Shown here piece after piece: positions 1 through 11,300 of a stretch of DNA of 64,000 bases (position 1 is its first letter; each line of letters opens with the position of its first letter). Source of the DNA: Sorex araneus (Eukaryota > Chordata > Mammalia > Eulipotyphla > Soricidae); the NCBI RefSeq assembly GCF_027595985.1, contig NC_073308.1, positions 11,802,566-11,866,565 on the forward strand, in the 5' to 3' direction. The notes under the pieces were generated by a model. That model was not told the origin of the DNA and searched no databases. It saw only the letters and a list, made by a program, of their open reading frames with translations. A program made the position numbers and the translations under genes.

Positions 1-880
1 GTGCCATCTCCCCAGTTCTTCAAAACACTGACTTCAGCAAGATGACCAGGTCCCAGAAAAGTTAACGGCCTTTGAGCTCATAAGGCTTTTATAGCTAAAA
101 GCACCTTAGCATGTTGGCTGATATCTGACAGGTGGGACCCTGTTCTTTGACACAGCCTTTGGTTTGGGATTTGGTCCACTGCCTCTTGCCTGGGGAGTCT
201 CTCCTGCCAGCAGCGTCACATAGCCCACCGTCCATCTCAGGCCTCAGCGTCCCTAGGGATGCTCAGCGTCTGTGACAAAATTTATCATGTCTGGCTACTA
301 ACAACAGCCCTCGAAGGTTTCCAGTGTTCTCATTTTTCTTTCTTCTTTTCACAGATCATCAGGGAAATCCAAATCAAGGGTTGTAGCTGCCCACATGGGT
401 GCCCAGGGAGGTCTCAGAACTGTGGGGGTCCCCTACTGCCCTGTTTGCCCAACCACTTGGGGGCGCAGATGAAGCCAAGGTCCTGCCCATGGGACTTCTT
501 GGTGTGACATCATCGCTGCCACTGATGTGGGCAGTAAATCTTGTGCAAGCCGTCAGAGCGGGAAAACCACAGTCTCAGTTGCATTTAGGTGCAAAGACAT
601 GGGGCAGCTCCCTGCACCCACTGCCCTCAGGAGAAAGGTCCTGACATTTCAGGTGGAAACCCCCTGCCCCTCCAAAGAATCTGACTGATACACATCTGAT
701 TATTTCTAGCTTCAACTTTCGGTGTTGGGACCTCTCCAAGTCTGTTTCATTAAGGGCTGCTTTAATACACGCAGGACAGAACCCTCTAGAGAAGGAAGTG
801 AGAGGGTGGGGAGGGCTCCCCCACTTTCTGTGTAGATTCGGAAATCCCTTCAAAAACAAAAATCATCAGTCCAACAGATA
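1..880. other. Upstream intergenic sequence, no gene seen
   Basis: Short open frames only, with no recognisable protein. Around 354-386 there is a short L1-like phrase (gatcatcagggaaatccaaa) like the one in the L1 remnant at about 900. Confidence 0.5.
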
Positions 881-884
881 GGTG

Positions 885-1250
885 AACAGACACTTCCCCT
901 AGAGGACGGCCAGTAGGCATATGATGATCCCCTCGTCAGGGAGATCCAAATCAAAGTGACAATGAGTGGCCCGAGAGAGCACAGCACTCACTGCCAGCTG
1001 CTGGGCACCACAGGGCCCCCTCACTTTGGGGCCCCTCGATCTGTTCCCAGCAAAGATCACCTAAAAACTAGTGAGAGCATCTCACATCAGGGGAATGGTG
1101 TATACCAAAAAAACTGGGGCGAGTTGGCAGGTTGCAGTGAGAAAATGAATCCCATCCGCTGCTGGGAGGTGCTGAGAAAGGAATCAACAGCTGTCGTCTG
1201 GCTCAGTAGCTAAGGAAAACAGTATGGAGAATTCTTCGTAAAGGAAGAGT
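885..1250 (+). mobile_element. Old LINE-1 ORF2 3' remnant
   Basis: Contains in order the phrases typical of the L1 ORF2 C-terminal region: gggagatccaaatcaaagtg, a diverged ggcgagttggcaggttgcag stretch, tgctgggaggtgc and ggaaaacagtatggagaatt. Highly mutated. Confidence 0.6.
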
Positions 1251-1257
1251 GGCGGTT

Positions 1258-1385
1258 CCAGCTGGAGCAATAGGACAGCAGGTGCTGTGTTTGCCTTTCA
1301 TGCAGCTGACCTGGGTTTGACCCCTGGCACCCTATATGGTTTCTGAGCATCACTAGTGTGGCCCCTAAAAAAATCACCAATCCAA
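1258..1385 (+). mobile_element. tRNA-derived SINE, short-tail type
   Basis: Diverged copy: gctggagcaataggacagca head, then a degenerate B-box (ctgggtttgacccctgg) and the actagtgtggcccctaaaaa tail. Confidence 0.75.
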
Positions 1386-1839
1386 AACCTGGAGGTTCAG
1401 AGGAAGTCACCAGGCCTGGGTGGATGAAATGACTCAGATTGGGCCCAGAACCCCAGGAGGTGGCAGCCCCGGCTCCTGGTGGGAGTTTTTGTCCAGTGAC
1501 CCCTCAAGGTGCTAGTGCCTGGTCTGGCTTCACTGGACAACCACACCCTTTCCACTCAAGGTATGGAGCCATCCTCAGGAGTTTATTTTATTGGGGGGTT
1601 GAGGGAGATTTGGGGCCACAGGATCACAGGTACTCAGGATCACAGCTGGTGGGTTCTGGGAAGCATGCGTAGTGGGCCGTGTGTAAGGCACCCCAGGCCC
1701 ACTCTCAGGCACTTTAGCAGGAAGGCCTTCGCTTCAGTTCTGGCATCTTCTAGCTCTCTATCAGGGCACAGAGTACCGCCCCCCGAGCCCCGTGTAGAGG
1801 GCTGCTAGGCAGTGGAAGCTTTTTGGTGGGGTGGCATGC

Positions 1840-1975
1840 CCACACCCGATTGGAGCCAGCTCCTGGCTCAGGGATTGTTCCTGGCGAGGTTCAGGGACCC
1901 TCTGTGGTGCCGGGGATCAAACCAGGGTCGGCCACAAGCTAAACCAGCGCCGCGCCCCCTGCAGTATGGTTCTGG
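1840..1975 (-). mobile_element. tRNA-derived SINE fragment, antisense
   Basis: Reverse-strand tail and body, with the antisense B-box region ggggatcaaaccagggtcgg. Confidence 0.6.
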
Positions 1976-2186
1976 CCCTGGCACTCTTTCCTTCTGATCA
2001 CACAGATTTCTGACAAGGCTGGGTAGCTTGGCTATCAGTGGACTGGAGTGCAGGGGGCCCTTGGGTACACAGCAGCCTTGGAGCATCCCGTAGTGTTCGG
2101 GCGGTTGCAGGCCCAGGAAGCTGGGGTCAGAGCCCCCAGGGAGGGAGTGTGGTTAAAGGGGAGGGCGGGTTCTCCCGCCAGAACCC

Positions 2187-2194
2187 ACTTCCTG
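2187..2194 (-). promoter_or_regulatory. Possible ETS/PU.1-type site upstream of MYO1G
   Basis: ACTTCCTG on the plus strand (CAGGAAGT on the minus), about 80 nt before the start codon in a GC-rich stretch without a TATA box. An ETS site would suit a haematopoietic gene, but a single 8-mer is weak evidence. Confidence 0.3.
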
Positions 2195-2271
2195 CTTCAC
2201 CCCAGCACAGGGAGGTGCAGGGAGGCTGAGTGAGTGCAGAGAAGCTCTGCCGCCCGCAGCCCGCCAGCGCC

Positions 2272-2366
2272 ATGGAGGCCGAGGAGGGGCCCGAGTGTGG
2301 CCAGCCAGACTTCGTGCTTCTGGAGCAGGTGACACTGGAAGACTTCATGAAGAACCTCCGAGCCAG
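2272..2366 (+). CDS. MYO1G: MYO1G exon 1 (start codon)
   Basis: Begins [20 protein letters not shown] and continues to an AG|gtagtg donor, ending in phase 2. The first residues match the acidic MYO1G N-terminus. The following intron of about 1.4 kb is the longest in the 5' part of the gene. Confidence 0.93.
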
Positions 2367-5300
2367 GTAGTGGGGCATGGCCTCCCTGTGGCCGTCACCA
2401 GCACCATGCACACCCTTTCTGAGAGATGAGCGCATGGTGGGTGGGATGGGCTCCCTAGCCTTTCCCTCCTGCCCCGCAGGGCCCCTGCTGCCTCCTCCTC
2501 AGGACCGGGAGGGTGCCAGGATCTCGGACAGGGCGAGTGTCTGTCAGGTGTGGGGCTGAGTCTGAGGAAGCTGGCAAGTCTCCCCAGGGCTTTGGGTGGG
2601 CAAGCTGGGGTGATGCTCTGGGGGTTACAACTGGCAGAAGTGACAATGGGCCAGACTCACCACTGAGGTTGCAGCAGGCAGGGCTGAATGGAGAGCAACC
2701 AGGGTGGCCATGGGCAGCTGGCTCCATCCCGGACAGCCAGGGGAAACCCGGGGGGACATGTAGGCTTTGGGGTTGGGACTCCCCGAGCAGGACTGACGTT
2801 GTGGGGTGCAGGGCAGGTTCGGACCGGAACCAAGCTTCTGCAATGTAACGGAGTGACGCATGGTTTTACGTTGCACTTGTCAAAGGAGCTACGACAGGAC
2901 CATCCTGTTTCGTGGGGCTCGTGGCTGCTCAGCCAACATGGGAGAGCAGGACCCAATGACAGTGTCCAGGGTGTGGGGAGAGAGAGCCCTGGTTTCCCTC
3001 ATCAGAGGCGGGCACAGGAAGAGGAACCCCTGACAGTCAGCCCACAAGGGCACAAGAAGGGACTTCCGGCGATGTCCACCCAGGCAGAGCAATTGAGGAC
3101 CAACCCAGGGCCCCCGCTGTCACCTCATGCGGGCCAGGGGTGGGGTGGGGCAGTGGCTGCCACACCCCGTGGGCACTTGGGTGTGGCTGGGTGGATCTGC
3201 CTCTGGGTCCCCGCCTGAGTCACACCGGAAACAAGTGACAGCCCTCCCGTACCTGCCAGCCCTCTCAGCTCCCTGCACCCCTGCCAACTCTCTCTCCCCC
3301 ACATCCCTGCCAACTCTTTGTCTTAGCCCCTCACATCAGCTCCCACCTGCAGGCTCGGACTCACCTATCGTGGCCTCAGGCCAAGGCCCCCTTCATACGA
3401 AGAGGGGTCTGGGTCCACGGACTGAGGGGTCCAGTAACATTGGCCCCCTTTGGAATGAGCAGCAGGGGTCCTGTGATTGGGGCACCCTTCACAGAGTGAG
3501 GGGCTTAGTCCTGTGCTCTCAGCACCTCTTCATGGAGCGAGGGGTCCCGTAATGTCAGGGCACCCTTCACAGAGTGAGGGCTCAGGTGTCCTGTGGGCAC
3601 CCAATAGTCCAGCAGACTCCCACCAGCTCACACCTCAGTGGACACCTGGGAGACTAGGGTCAGCCCTGCCCCTTCTCTGCTCTCATCACTGGGGGGATCC
3701 TTATGTCCAGGTCATGGGGCTTGACTGATCTGTGGCCCGAGTGCTGAGGCCCGGCCCTCCCCGGCAGGTTTGAGAAGGGCCACATCTACACCTACATCGG
3801 TGAGGTGCTGGTGTCCGTGAACCCCTATGAGGAGCTGCCCCTGTACGGAGCTGAAGCCATCGCCCGGTACCAGGGCCGCGAGCTGTACGAGCGGCCGCCC
3901 CACCTCTACGCGGTGGCCAATGCTGCTTACCGTGCCATGAAGCAGCGGGCCAGGGACACCTGCATCGTCATCTCAGGTACGCCTCCTCACCTGGTGTCAG
4001 GGAGGGGACCGGAGCAGGCGTGGGCAAGGCAGGGGCGCTGATCTAGCTTTTCCTCCCCCAGGGGAGAGCGGGGCAGGGAAGACCGAGGCCAGCAAGCACA
4101 TCATGCAGTACATCGCTGCCGTCACCAACCCCAGCCAGAGGGACGAGGTGGAGAGGTGAGGCTCAGGGCGCCCTCTGCCCACAGGCTCCAGGGGACGCAC
4201 CACATGCTCAGGACAGGCCGCTCGGCTGGGGATAGCGTCCACAGCCCAGCGCCCGCGTGTCGGGGCATGCGACCCACACGACACAGTTCCCTGGTCACTG
4301 CCTTGAGCTCCAAGCCCAGAGCAGCCCCCGAGGACTCTGCAAACCTCCCTGCCAAGGAGCTGCCAGGCTGAAGGGGAGGGCAGTGCAGCAGCCCCCAGGG
4401 GGCCCGACAGAAGGGAGCGCTGGCCAGTGGTTACAAAGGCCCCGGACAGGAGGTGGGAGGTTAGGGTGGAGAGTACAAATCTGGAAATCGGAGCCCTCTG
4501 TCCTACACATGGGGACTCGTGGGGACATAGTGCTTCCTGTGGAGATGGGATGAGATGGGGTTCCGGGGAGAGGAATGCAAGTTGATGGCAGTCTCCTTCA
4601 GGGAAGAATGAGGCACCTAGGTACTGGGAAGCAGAGGCTTTCCTAGGATCAGCACCTCCACCAGCTCCCACCTCCCACCAGCTCCCACCTCTCACCAGAT
4701 CACACCTCCCACCAGATCACACCTTATACCTCTCACCAGCTCACATTCACACCAGCTCCCACCACCCACCAGCTCCCACCTCTCACCAGCTCCCACCTCC
4801 CACCAGCTCCCACCTCCCACCAGCTCCCACCTCTTACCAGCTCACACCTCCCACCAGATCACACCTCCCCCAGTTCACACCTTATACCTCTCACCAGCTC
4901 ACATTTCACACCAGCTCCCACCTCCCACCAGTTCACACCTCCCACCAGCTCACACCTCCCCCAGCTCACACCTTATACCTCTCACCAGCTCACATTCACA
5001 CCAGCTCCCACCTCCCACCAGCTCCCACCTCCCACCAGCTCACACCTCTCACCAGCTCACACCTCCCCCAGCTCATACCTTATACCTCTCACCAGCTCAC
5101 ATTTCAACCAGCTCCCACCTCCCACCAGCTCTCACCTCCCACCAGCTCCCACCTCCCACCAGCTCCCACCTCCCACCAGCTCTCACCTCCCACCAGCTCC
5201 CACCTCTCACCAGCTCACACCTCCCACCAGCTCACACCTCCCCCAGCTCACACCTTATACCTCTCACCAGCTCACATTTCAACCAGCTCCCACCTCCCAC

Positions 5301-8300
5301 CAGCTCCCACCTCCCACCTCCCACCAGCTCACACCAGCTCATGCCTCACACAGCTGTGTGCAGCAACCTTTCCAAGCATCTGCCCACCCCTTGTCCCTGG
5401 TGCGCATGGGCAGCTGAGTGAAGGCCACCACAGACGGCAGGTCCTCACATGGAGAGTGCTGGAGTAGGCTGCACCTCACAGCAAGGGGCCTGCATTATGA
5501 TGGCCCCCTGCCCCCACTGTTCAGGGTCAAGGAGGTGCTGCTCAAGTCTACCTGCGTGCTGGAGGCCTTCGGCAATGCACGCACCAACCGCAACCACAAC
5601 TCCAGCCGCTTCGGCAAGTACATGGACATCAACTTCGACTTCAAAGGGGACCCCATCGGCGGGCACATTCACAGCTACCTGCTGGAGAAGGTGGGCACGA
5701 CGCATAGCCCCCTCCATGCCCAGGTCCCTGGCAAGTGTACCGGCAGGGCAGCCGCACCCAGTCCATCCTCAGGGCCCCAGGACTCCCCAGCAAGCCCGCA
5801 CCTCCTGCTGTGCTTGGGGCCAGAGGGGAGCCTCACTCAGCCGCCCCCTCTCCTCACAGTCCCGGGTCCTCAAGCAGCACGTGGGGGAGAGGAACTTCCA
5901 CGCCTTCTACCAGGTAGGCTACATGGGGGGCAGGGCCGGTCCACCACCCTCCCTGCCCAGCTTCACTGAGGCTGTGTCTATGCCATGACTGACCTGTTTC
6001 TAAATCAGGTCTGACTCACTTAGTGGGTGCTCTCTGGATGCTGGAAGTCTACACTAGCAGATCCACTGAGACCAATCCCCTGTTTGAAGCTGTGTCAGTC
6101 GCTAAAGTTGCTTCTACCTGGTCTTGGACAGTGTCTGCACTGCATCACCCCTGATGTGGGTTCTTATTGACTGGGTTCAGTACCAGTGTTCCCCAGTGTG
6201 GGCACCCCCAGCCCCTTGAGGGTGCTAAGACCATGTGGGGGGCGGAGGAGGATGGTAGCTCTGGGTACAACTGGGGGCTCTTTCTGTTTATTCCCGAGAG
6301 ACATTTAGCCTGTTTCTCCTGGAGACGGATCAAAACCAGCCAAATATGGGTCAGAACCACTGGGTGTCAGACCAGCCCTTCACTCCCGTGGACTCTGACC
6401 GCTTAAGTGGAAGCGGCAGCTCGCTGGCAGTGTTCACACCTTCTGTGAATGCCTGGGAGGGGAGAGTCACAGAGGTAGAGGAACAGCCTGGCACACGGGG
6501 ACCCTAACTGAGGGTGCCATGATCCCACAGATGCTGAGAGGGTGTGAGGACGAGGAGCTGCGAACGCTTCACCTGCAGAGAAACCCTGCGCTGTACAACT
6601 TCACCCGCCAGGGAGCAGGGCTCAGTGTGAGTGGGGCAGGGCTCAGTGTAGGTGGGGGTGTGGCTCAGTGTGAGCAGGGCGGGGCTCAGTGTAGGTGGGG
6701 GTGTGGCTCAGCATGAGCAGGGCGGGGCTCAGTGTAGGTGGGGGTGTGGCTCAGCATGAGCAGGGCGGGGCTCAGTGTAAGTGAAGTGTGGCTCACTGTG
6801 GGAGGGGCGGGGCTCAGTGTAGGTGGGGGTGTGGCTCAGTATGAGTGGGGCGGGGCTCAGTGTACGTGGGGGTGTGGCTCAGTGTGGGGGCGGGACTCAG
6901 TGTGAGTGGGGCAGGGCTCAGTGTAGGTGGGGGTATGGCTCACTGTGGGCGGGGCAGGGCTCAGTGCAGGTGGGGGTGTGGCTCAGTGTGGGGGCGGGAC
7001 TCAGTGTGAGTGGGGCAAGGCTCAGTGTAGGTGGGGTTGTGGCTCAGTGTAGGTGTGGCGGAGCTCTGTGTAGATGGGGGTGTGGCTCAGTGTATGTGGG
7101 GCAGGGCTCAGTGTAGATGGGGTTTGGTTCAGTGTGGGGGCGGGGCTCAGTGTACGTGGAGGTGTGGCTCAGTTTTGGGGGGCGGGGCTCAGTGTGAGTG
7201 TGGCGGGACTCAGTGTAGGTGGGGGCTGAGCTCTCTGTGAGTCTGGCTGATCCATTCCTTGTCCCGCAGTCTTGGCACAGGCAAGTGGCAGCTGTTCACT
7301 GGGGCTTTCGGGGCCCTGCTCGGTGGTCTTGGGGGGAAATCAGTGCAGGGACAGAGGGCTTGGGATTCAGTCTGGCTCTGGTGTGCTGAGTCCCTTCTCC
7401 CCCAGGTCTTGGACACGGATGAGAGGAACCACCAACAGGCGGTTGAAGAGGCCATGCGGGTCATTGGGTTCAGTACAGAGGAGGTGTGCTCTGTACGCCG
7501 GGTCCTGGCCGCCATACTGCACCTGGTGAGCTGCCCAGGGGGCTGGGGCTTTCCCACTGCACTGACAGCTGCCTCGGGAGGCCTTTGGTCAACTCCTCTC
7601 TGCCGAAAATGCAGTGGCTTTGGCTGAGGCTCCGTCCTGAGCCTCGTTCCTGCTCAGGACGAGGCATGTCAGGCCCCGCGATGAGGCAGTGCTTGGTGTG
7701 CCAGCGTCTTCTGTCATTCTGGAGCTGTGTGGCTTTGGCTGGTCACTCGCTGCTTCTGAGCCTCTTCTCTGCGGGATCTGGAGAAGCAGGTGGGGCAGAG
7801 CTTGGGCCATGCAGCGGGATCCTTCAAGAGTCCGGGTGCCTTGGGGAAGGCTCTGGGGCCCATCTCAGCCGCCTGAGGCAGCTCTGCTCGCCCGCACTGC
7901 CTTCCCTTCCTCCCCGCTCAGCAGGGAGCAGAAAGTCTGGCCCCTTTACACTTCCCTTCACCAGGGAAACATCGAGTTTGTGGAGACGGCAGAGGATGAG
8001 TCAGAGCAGGGGCATGTGGCGGTGGTGGCAGAGGAGCTGGTGGATCACGTGGCTGAGCTGACCGCCACGCCCCGGGACATGCTGTTGCGCTGTCTGCTGT
8101 CCCGCACTGTGGCCTCGGGAGGCCGGGAGCTCATTGAGAAGGGCCACACGTCGGCAGAGGCCAGCTACGCCCGCGATGCCTGTGCCAAGGTTCTCTGGGA
8201 GAAGGAGGTGGGGTTGGTGGGCCCAAGCAGCCTTCCCGAAGAGGTGAGGGCCAGACGCAGCTCTGGTAGCAGGCTCCTGGCGTCCTCACAGGCCGTCTAC

Positions 8301-11300
8301 CAGAGGCTCTTTGAGTGGGTTGTGGCTCGCATCAACAGTGTCATGGAGACACGGGACCGGGACCCCAGGCGCCACGGGAAGGACACGGTTATTGGTGTGC
8401 TGGACATCTACGGCTTCGAGGTGCTCCCAGTCAACAGGTGGGTGGCCAAGCACACCCCCACCCGCTCCCGATTAGGGCCCAGGAACACAGCTGGGAAGGG
8501 AGCAGGCTCCTTGGGGACTGTCCCCTCTGGTCCCTGCCTCATGCCTCATGCTGTGTTGTCCACCTGGCAGTGACAAGGAAGACAAAATCTTGGGTTACTT
8601 CCCCTTAAGTGAGGGATGCCTGGCTTCCTCCAGGGTCCCCTGAGCCCCGCCAGGAGTTGTCCCTGAGTGCAAAGCCAGGAGTAAGCCCTGAGCACCGTCA
8701 GTGTGGTCCCAACACCTAACCCAACCCAAAAACTCTGCTTTGAAGAGTGTGAGCCGGAGGTGGGGGTAGGGAGACCAGGGGCCCAGAGCAACAGCCAGTG
8801 CAGTGCAGTGTTGCTGGGCGAGCGCTAGGTGACAGTGCGGCCTGCCGGCAGCTTCGAGCAGCTCTGCATCAACTACTGCAACGAGAAGCTGCAGCAGCTT
8901 TTCATCCAGCTCATCCTGAAGCAGGAGCAGGAGGAGTATGAGCGGGAGGGCATCGCCTGGCAGGCGGTGAGTGCGGCGGGGAGGGGGGAGGGGGCGGAGC
9001 GCGGGCCGGGCACGCGAGGAGGCGCTGGCGGCTCTGTGTCCAGGTGGAGTACTTCAACAACGCGGCCATCGTGGAGCTGGTGGAGCGGCCGCACCGCGGC
9101 ATCCTGGCCGTTCTGGAGGAGGCCTGCTGCACGGCGGGCACTGTCACCGATCGCCTCTTCCTGCAGACGCTGGACACGCACCACCGCCACCACCCGCACT
9201 ACACCAGCCGCCAGGTGCGCTGCGCCGTGCGCCCCACGGGGGCGTGCCCGGGCCGCCCCCCCGCCCCCCACTCACGTGTGCCGCCCCACAGCTGTGCCCC
9301 ACCGACAAGACCATGGAGTTCGGCCGGGATTTCCGCATCAAGCACTACGCGGGGGACGTCACGTAAGGCCGGGTGCGGGGCGGGCAGGCTGACGGGCTGC
9401 CCCTTTGCCTCCCCCTTTTTTCTGAGGGGCCACACCCGGCTGTGCTCAGGCTTACTTCTGCCCTGGCTCTACCCCAGGAATTACGCCTGGCCGCTCAATG
9501 CGGGGGTCTGGGCTCCAGCCCCAGTCGGCCTGAGCCCAGTGTAAGGCAAGTGCCCTCCCTGCCCACTGTACTATCTCTCGGGCCACAGCCGCCCCCTCTA
9601 CCCCCCTTCTTAAAGCACTGAAATCAAACCCTTCACCGGACTTATATGTGAAAAATCAGGGAGTGACCTTAAAACAGTCGTTCTCAGTACCAGTGTATCT
9701 TTGGGATAACTTTACACAATGCCTGTCCAGGCCCGTAGAGACAACGCGTAGGTACTGTTTTATGCAGTCAACCCCAATTTGATCCCTGGCATCACATATA
9801 GTCATGACATTACCAGGTGTGACTCCTCATCACAGAGACAGGAGGAACCCCTGAGCACTGCTGGGCATGACCCAAAAATAAAAAATAGATCAATAAGATA
9901 AAAATGTTCCCCTGGAACCAGAGTGCTAGTGCAGATAAGGTGGATGTATCCATGCTGCCAGCCTGCCTTGATCCCGGGCAGCTTCAGAAATGGTTAAAAA
10001 ACAATACACCAAAGTAAACATATAAAAATGCTTATCTGGGCTAGAGAGATAGTATAGTGGATAAGAGGTTTGCCTTGCATATGACCAACCCGCTTCAATC
10101 CCTGGCACTGCATATGGTTCCCTAAATATTGCCAGCAGTGTTCCTTGAACACAGAGACCAGAGTGAGCCCTAAGCACAGAGCCTGAGCATAGAGCCCTGA
10201 GCACCACCACGTGTGGCGCAGTAACAGGGAAACAGAACGGGAGAATAGAATGGGATGAATGGAACAGCAGGATGTTGATCAGATCTGTTGACCAAACCCA
10301 CATGCAAGCCCTTAAGCTTGTCCTCTGCTGCTGTCCTGGTGGCCGGTGGCGGGGCTCACCCCTGGATGTCTGTACTTTTGAGCTGTGGTGCTCCCATGCT
10401 TGTCACAGTACTTCAGGGATCACAGTGCTCTCACTGCAGTGCTCTTGCAGGCTCATGTCACATTCCCACTGTGGTCGTGCTCACACACTTGCTCACCAGT
10501 CCATAGTCTGAGCACATGCACATGCAGAAATCACTGGACGCACGGGGACCACCAGTGTTGCTGCCCAGATCATATGGGGTAGAGGTGGGAGCTCAGTGGA
10601 GCCGTGTCCAGGCAGCTGGCCTGAGCCTGCCAGAAGTAGAACCTAGACTCTGGCACTGAGCTTTCTAGCAAGGAACAGGCAGTGGAGTCTGAGTTCTCAG
10701 TGCTCAGGAGGTACAGCCTGATGACCATCATGGAGACTCATGGAAACTGCTGAGCCTGGCCTGGCAGCAGGCATAGAGAGCTTGAGTAACTGGTCGTGAG
10801 TGCGCCTTTGGGAGCAGGGGGCTGCTTGGTGGAGAGTGACTCAGGGAAACATGGGGGAGAGAGCCGGGCAGGTGGGGGCAAGAGGCTCGCAGACACCCTC
10901 ACAGGCCTGTGCCTGCAGGTACTCAGTGGAGGGCTTCATCGACAAGAACAGAGATTCCCTCTTTCAGGACTTCAAGCGGCTCCTATACAACAGGTAATGG
11001 GACACCTACTGCACTCCTGGGTGGCTTGAGGCTGAAGGTCCGGGCCGCTCAGTTTCTGAGCCCACCTCCCAGCCCTGCACAAAGGCCATGGGGCCTCAAG
11101 GGCTAAGGCAGGGCAGCTGGGCATGCAGCCTGTGTCCACAGCACGGACCCCATCATGCGGGCCATGTGGCCGGACGGGCAACAGGACATCACTGAGGTGA
11201 CCAGGAGGCCCCTGACAGCAGGCACGCTCTTCAAGAACTCCATGGTGGCTCTGGTGGAGAACTTGGCCTCCAAGGTAAGGCCTCCGAGCCACTGTCTCTG

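Noticed and set aside
6604-7240. CRISPR-like array
   Set aside because: Tandem minisatellite without unique spacers, in a mammalian intron.
8829-9392. Long alternative frames over MYO1G exons 10-12, both strands
   Set aside because: They are shadows of GC-rich coding exons; the spliced frame matches the myosin family throughout.
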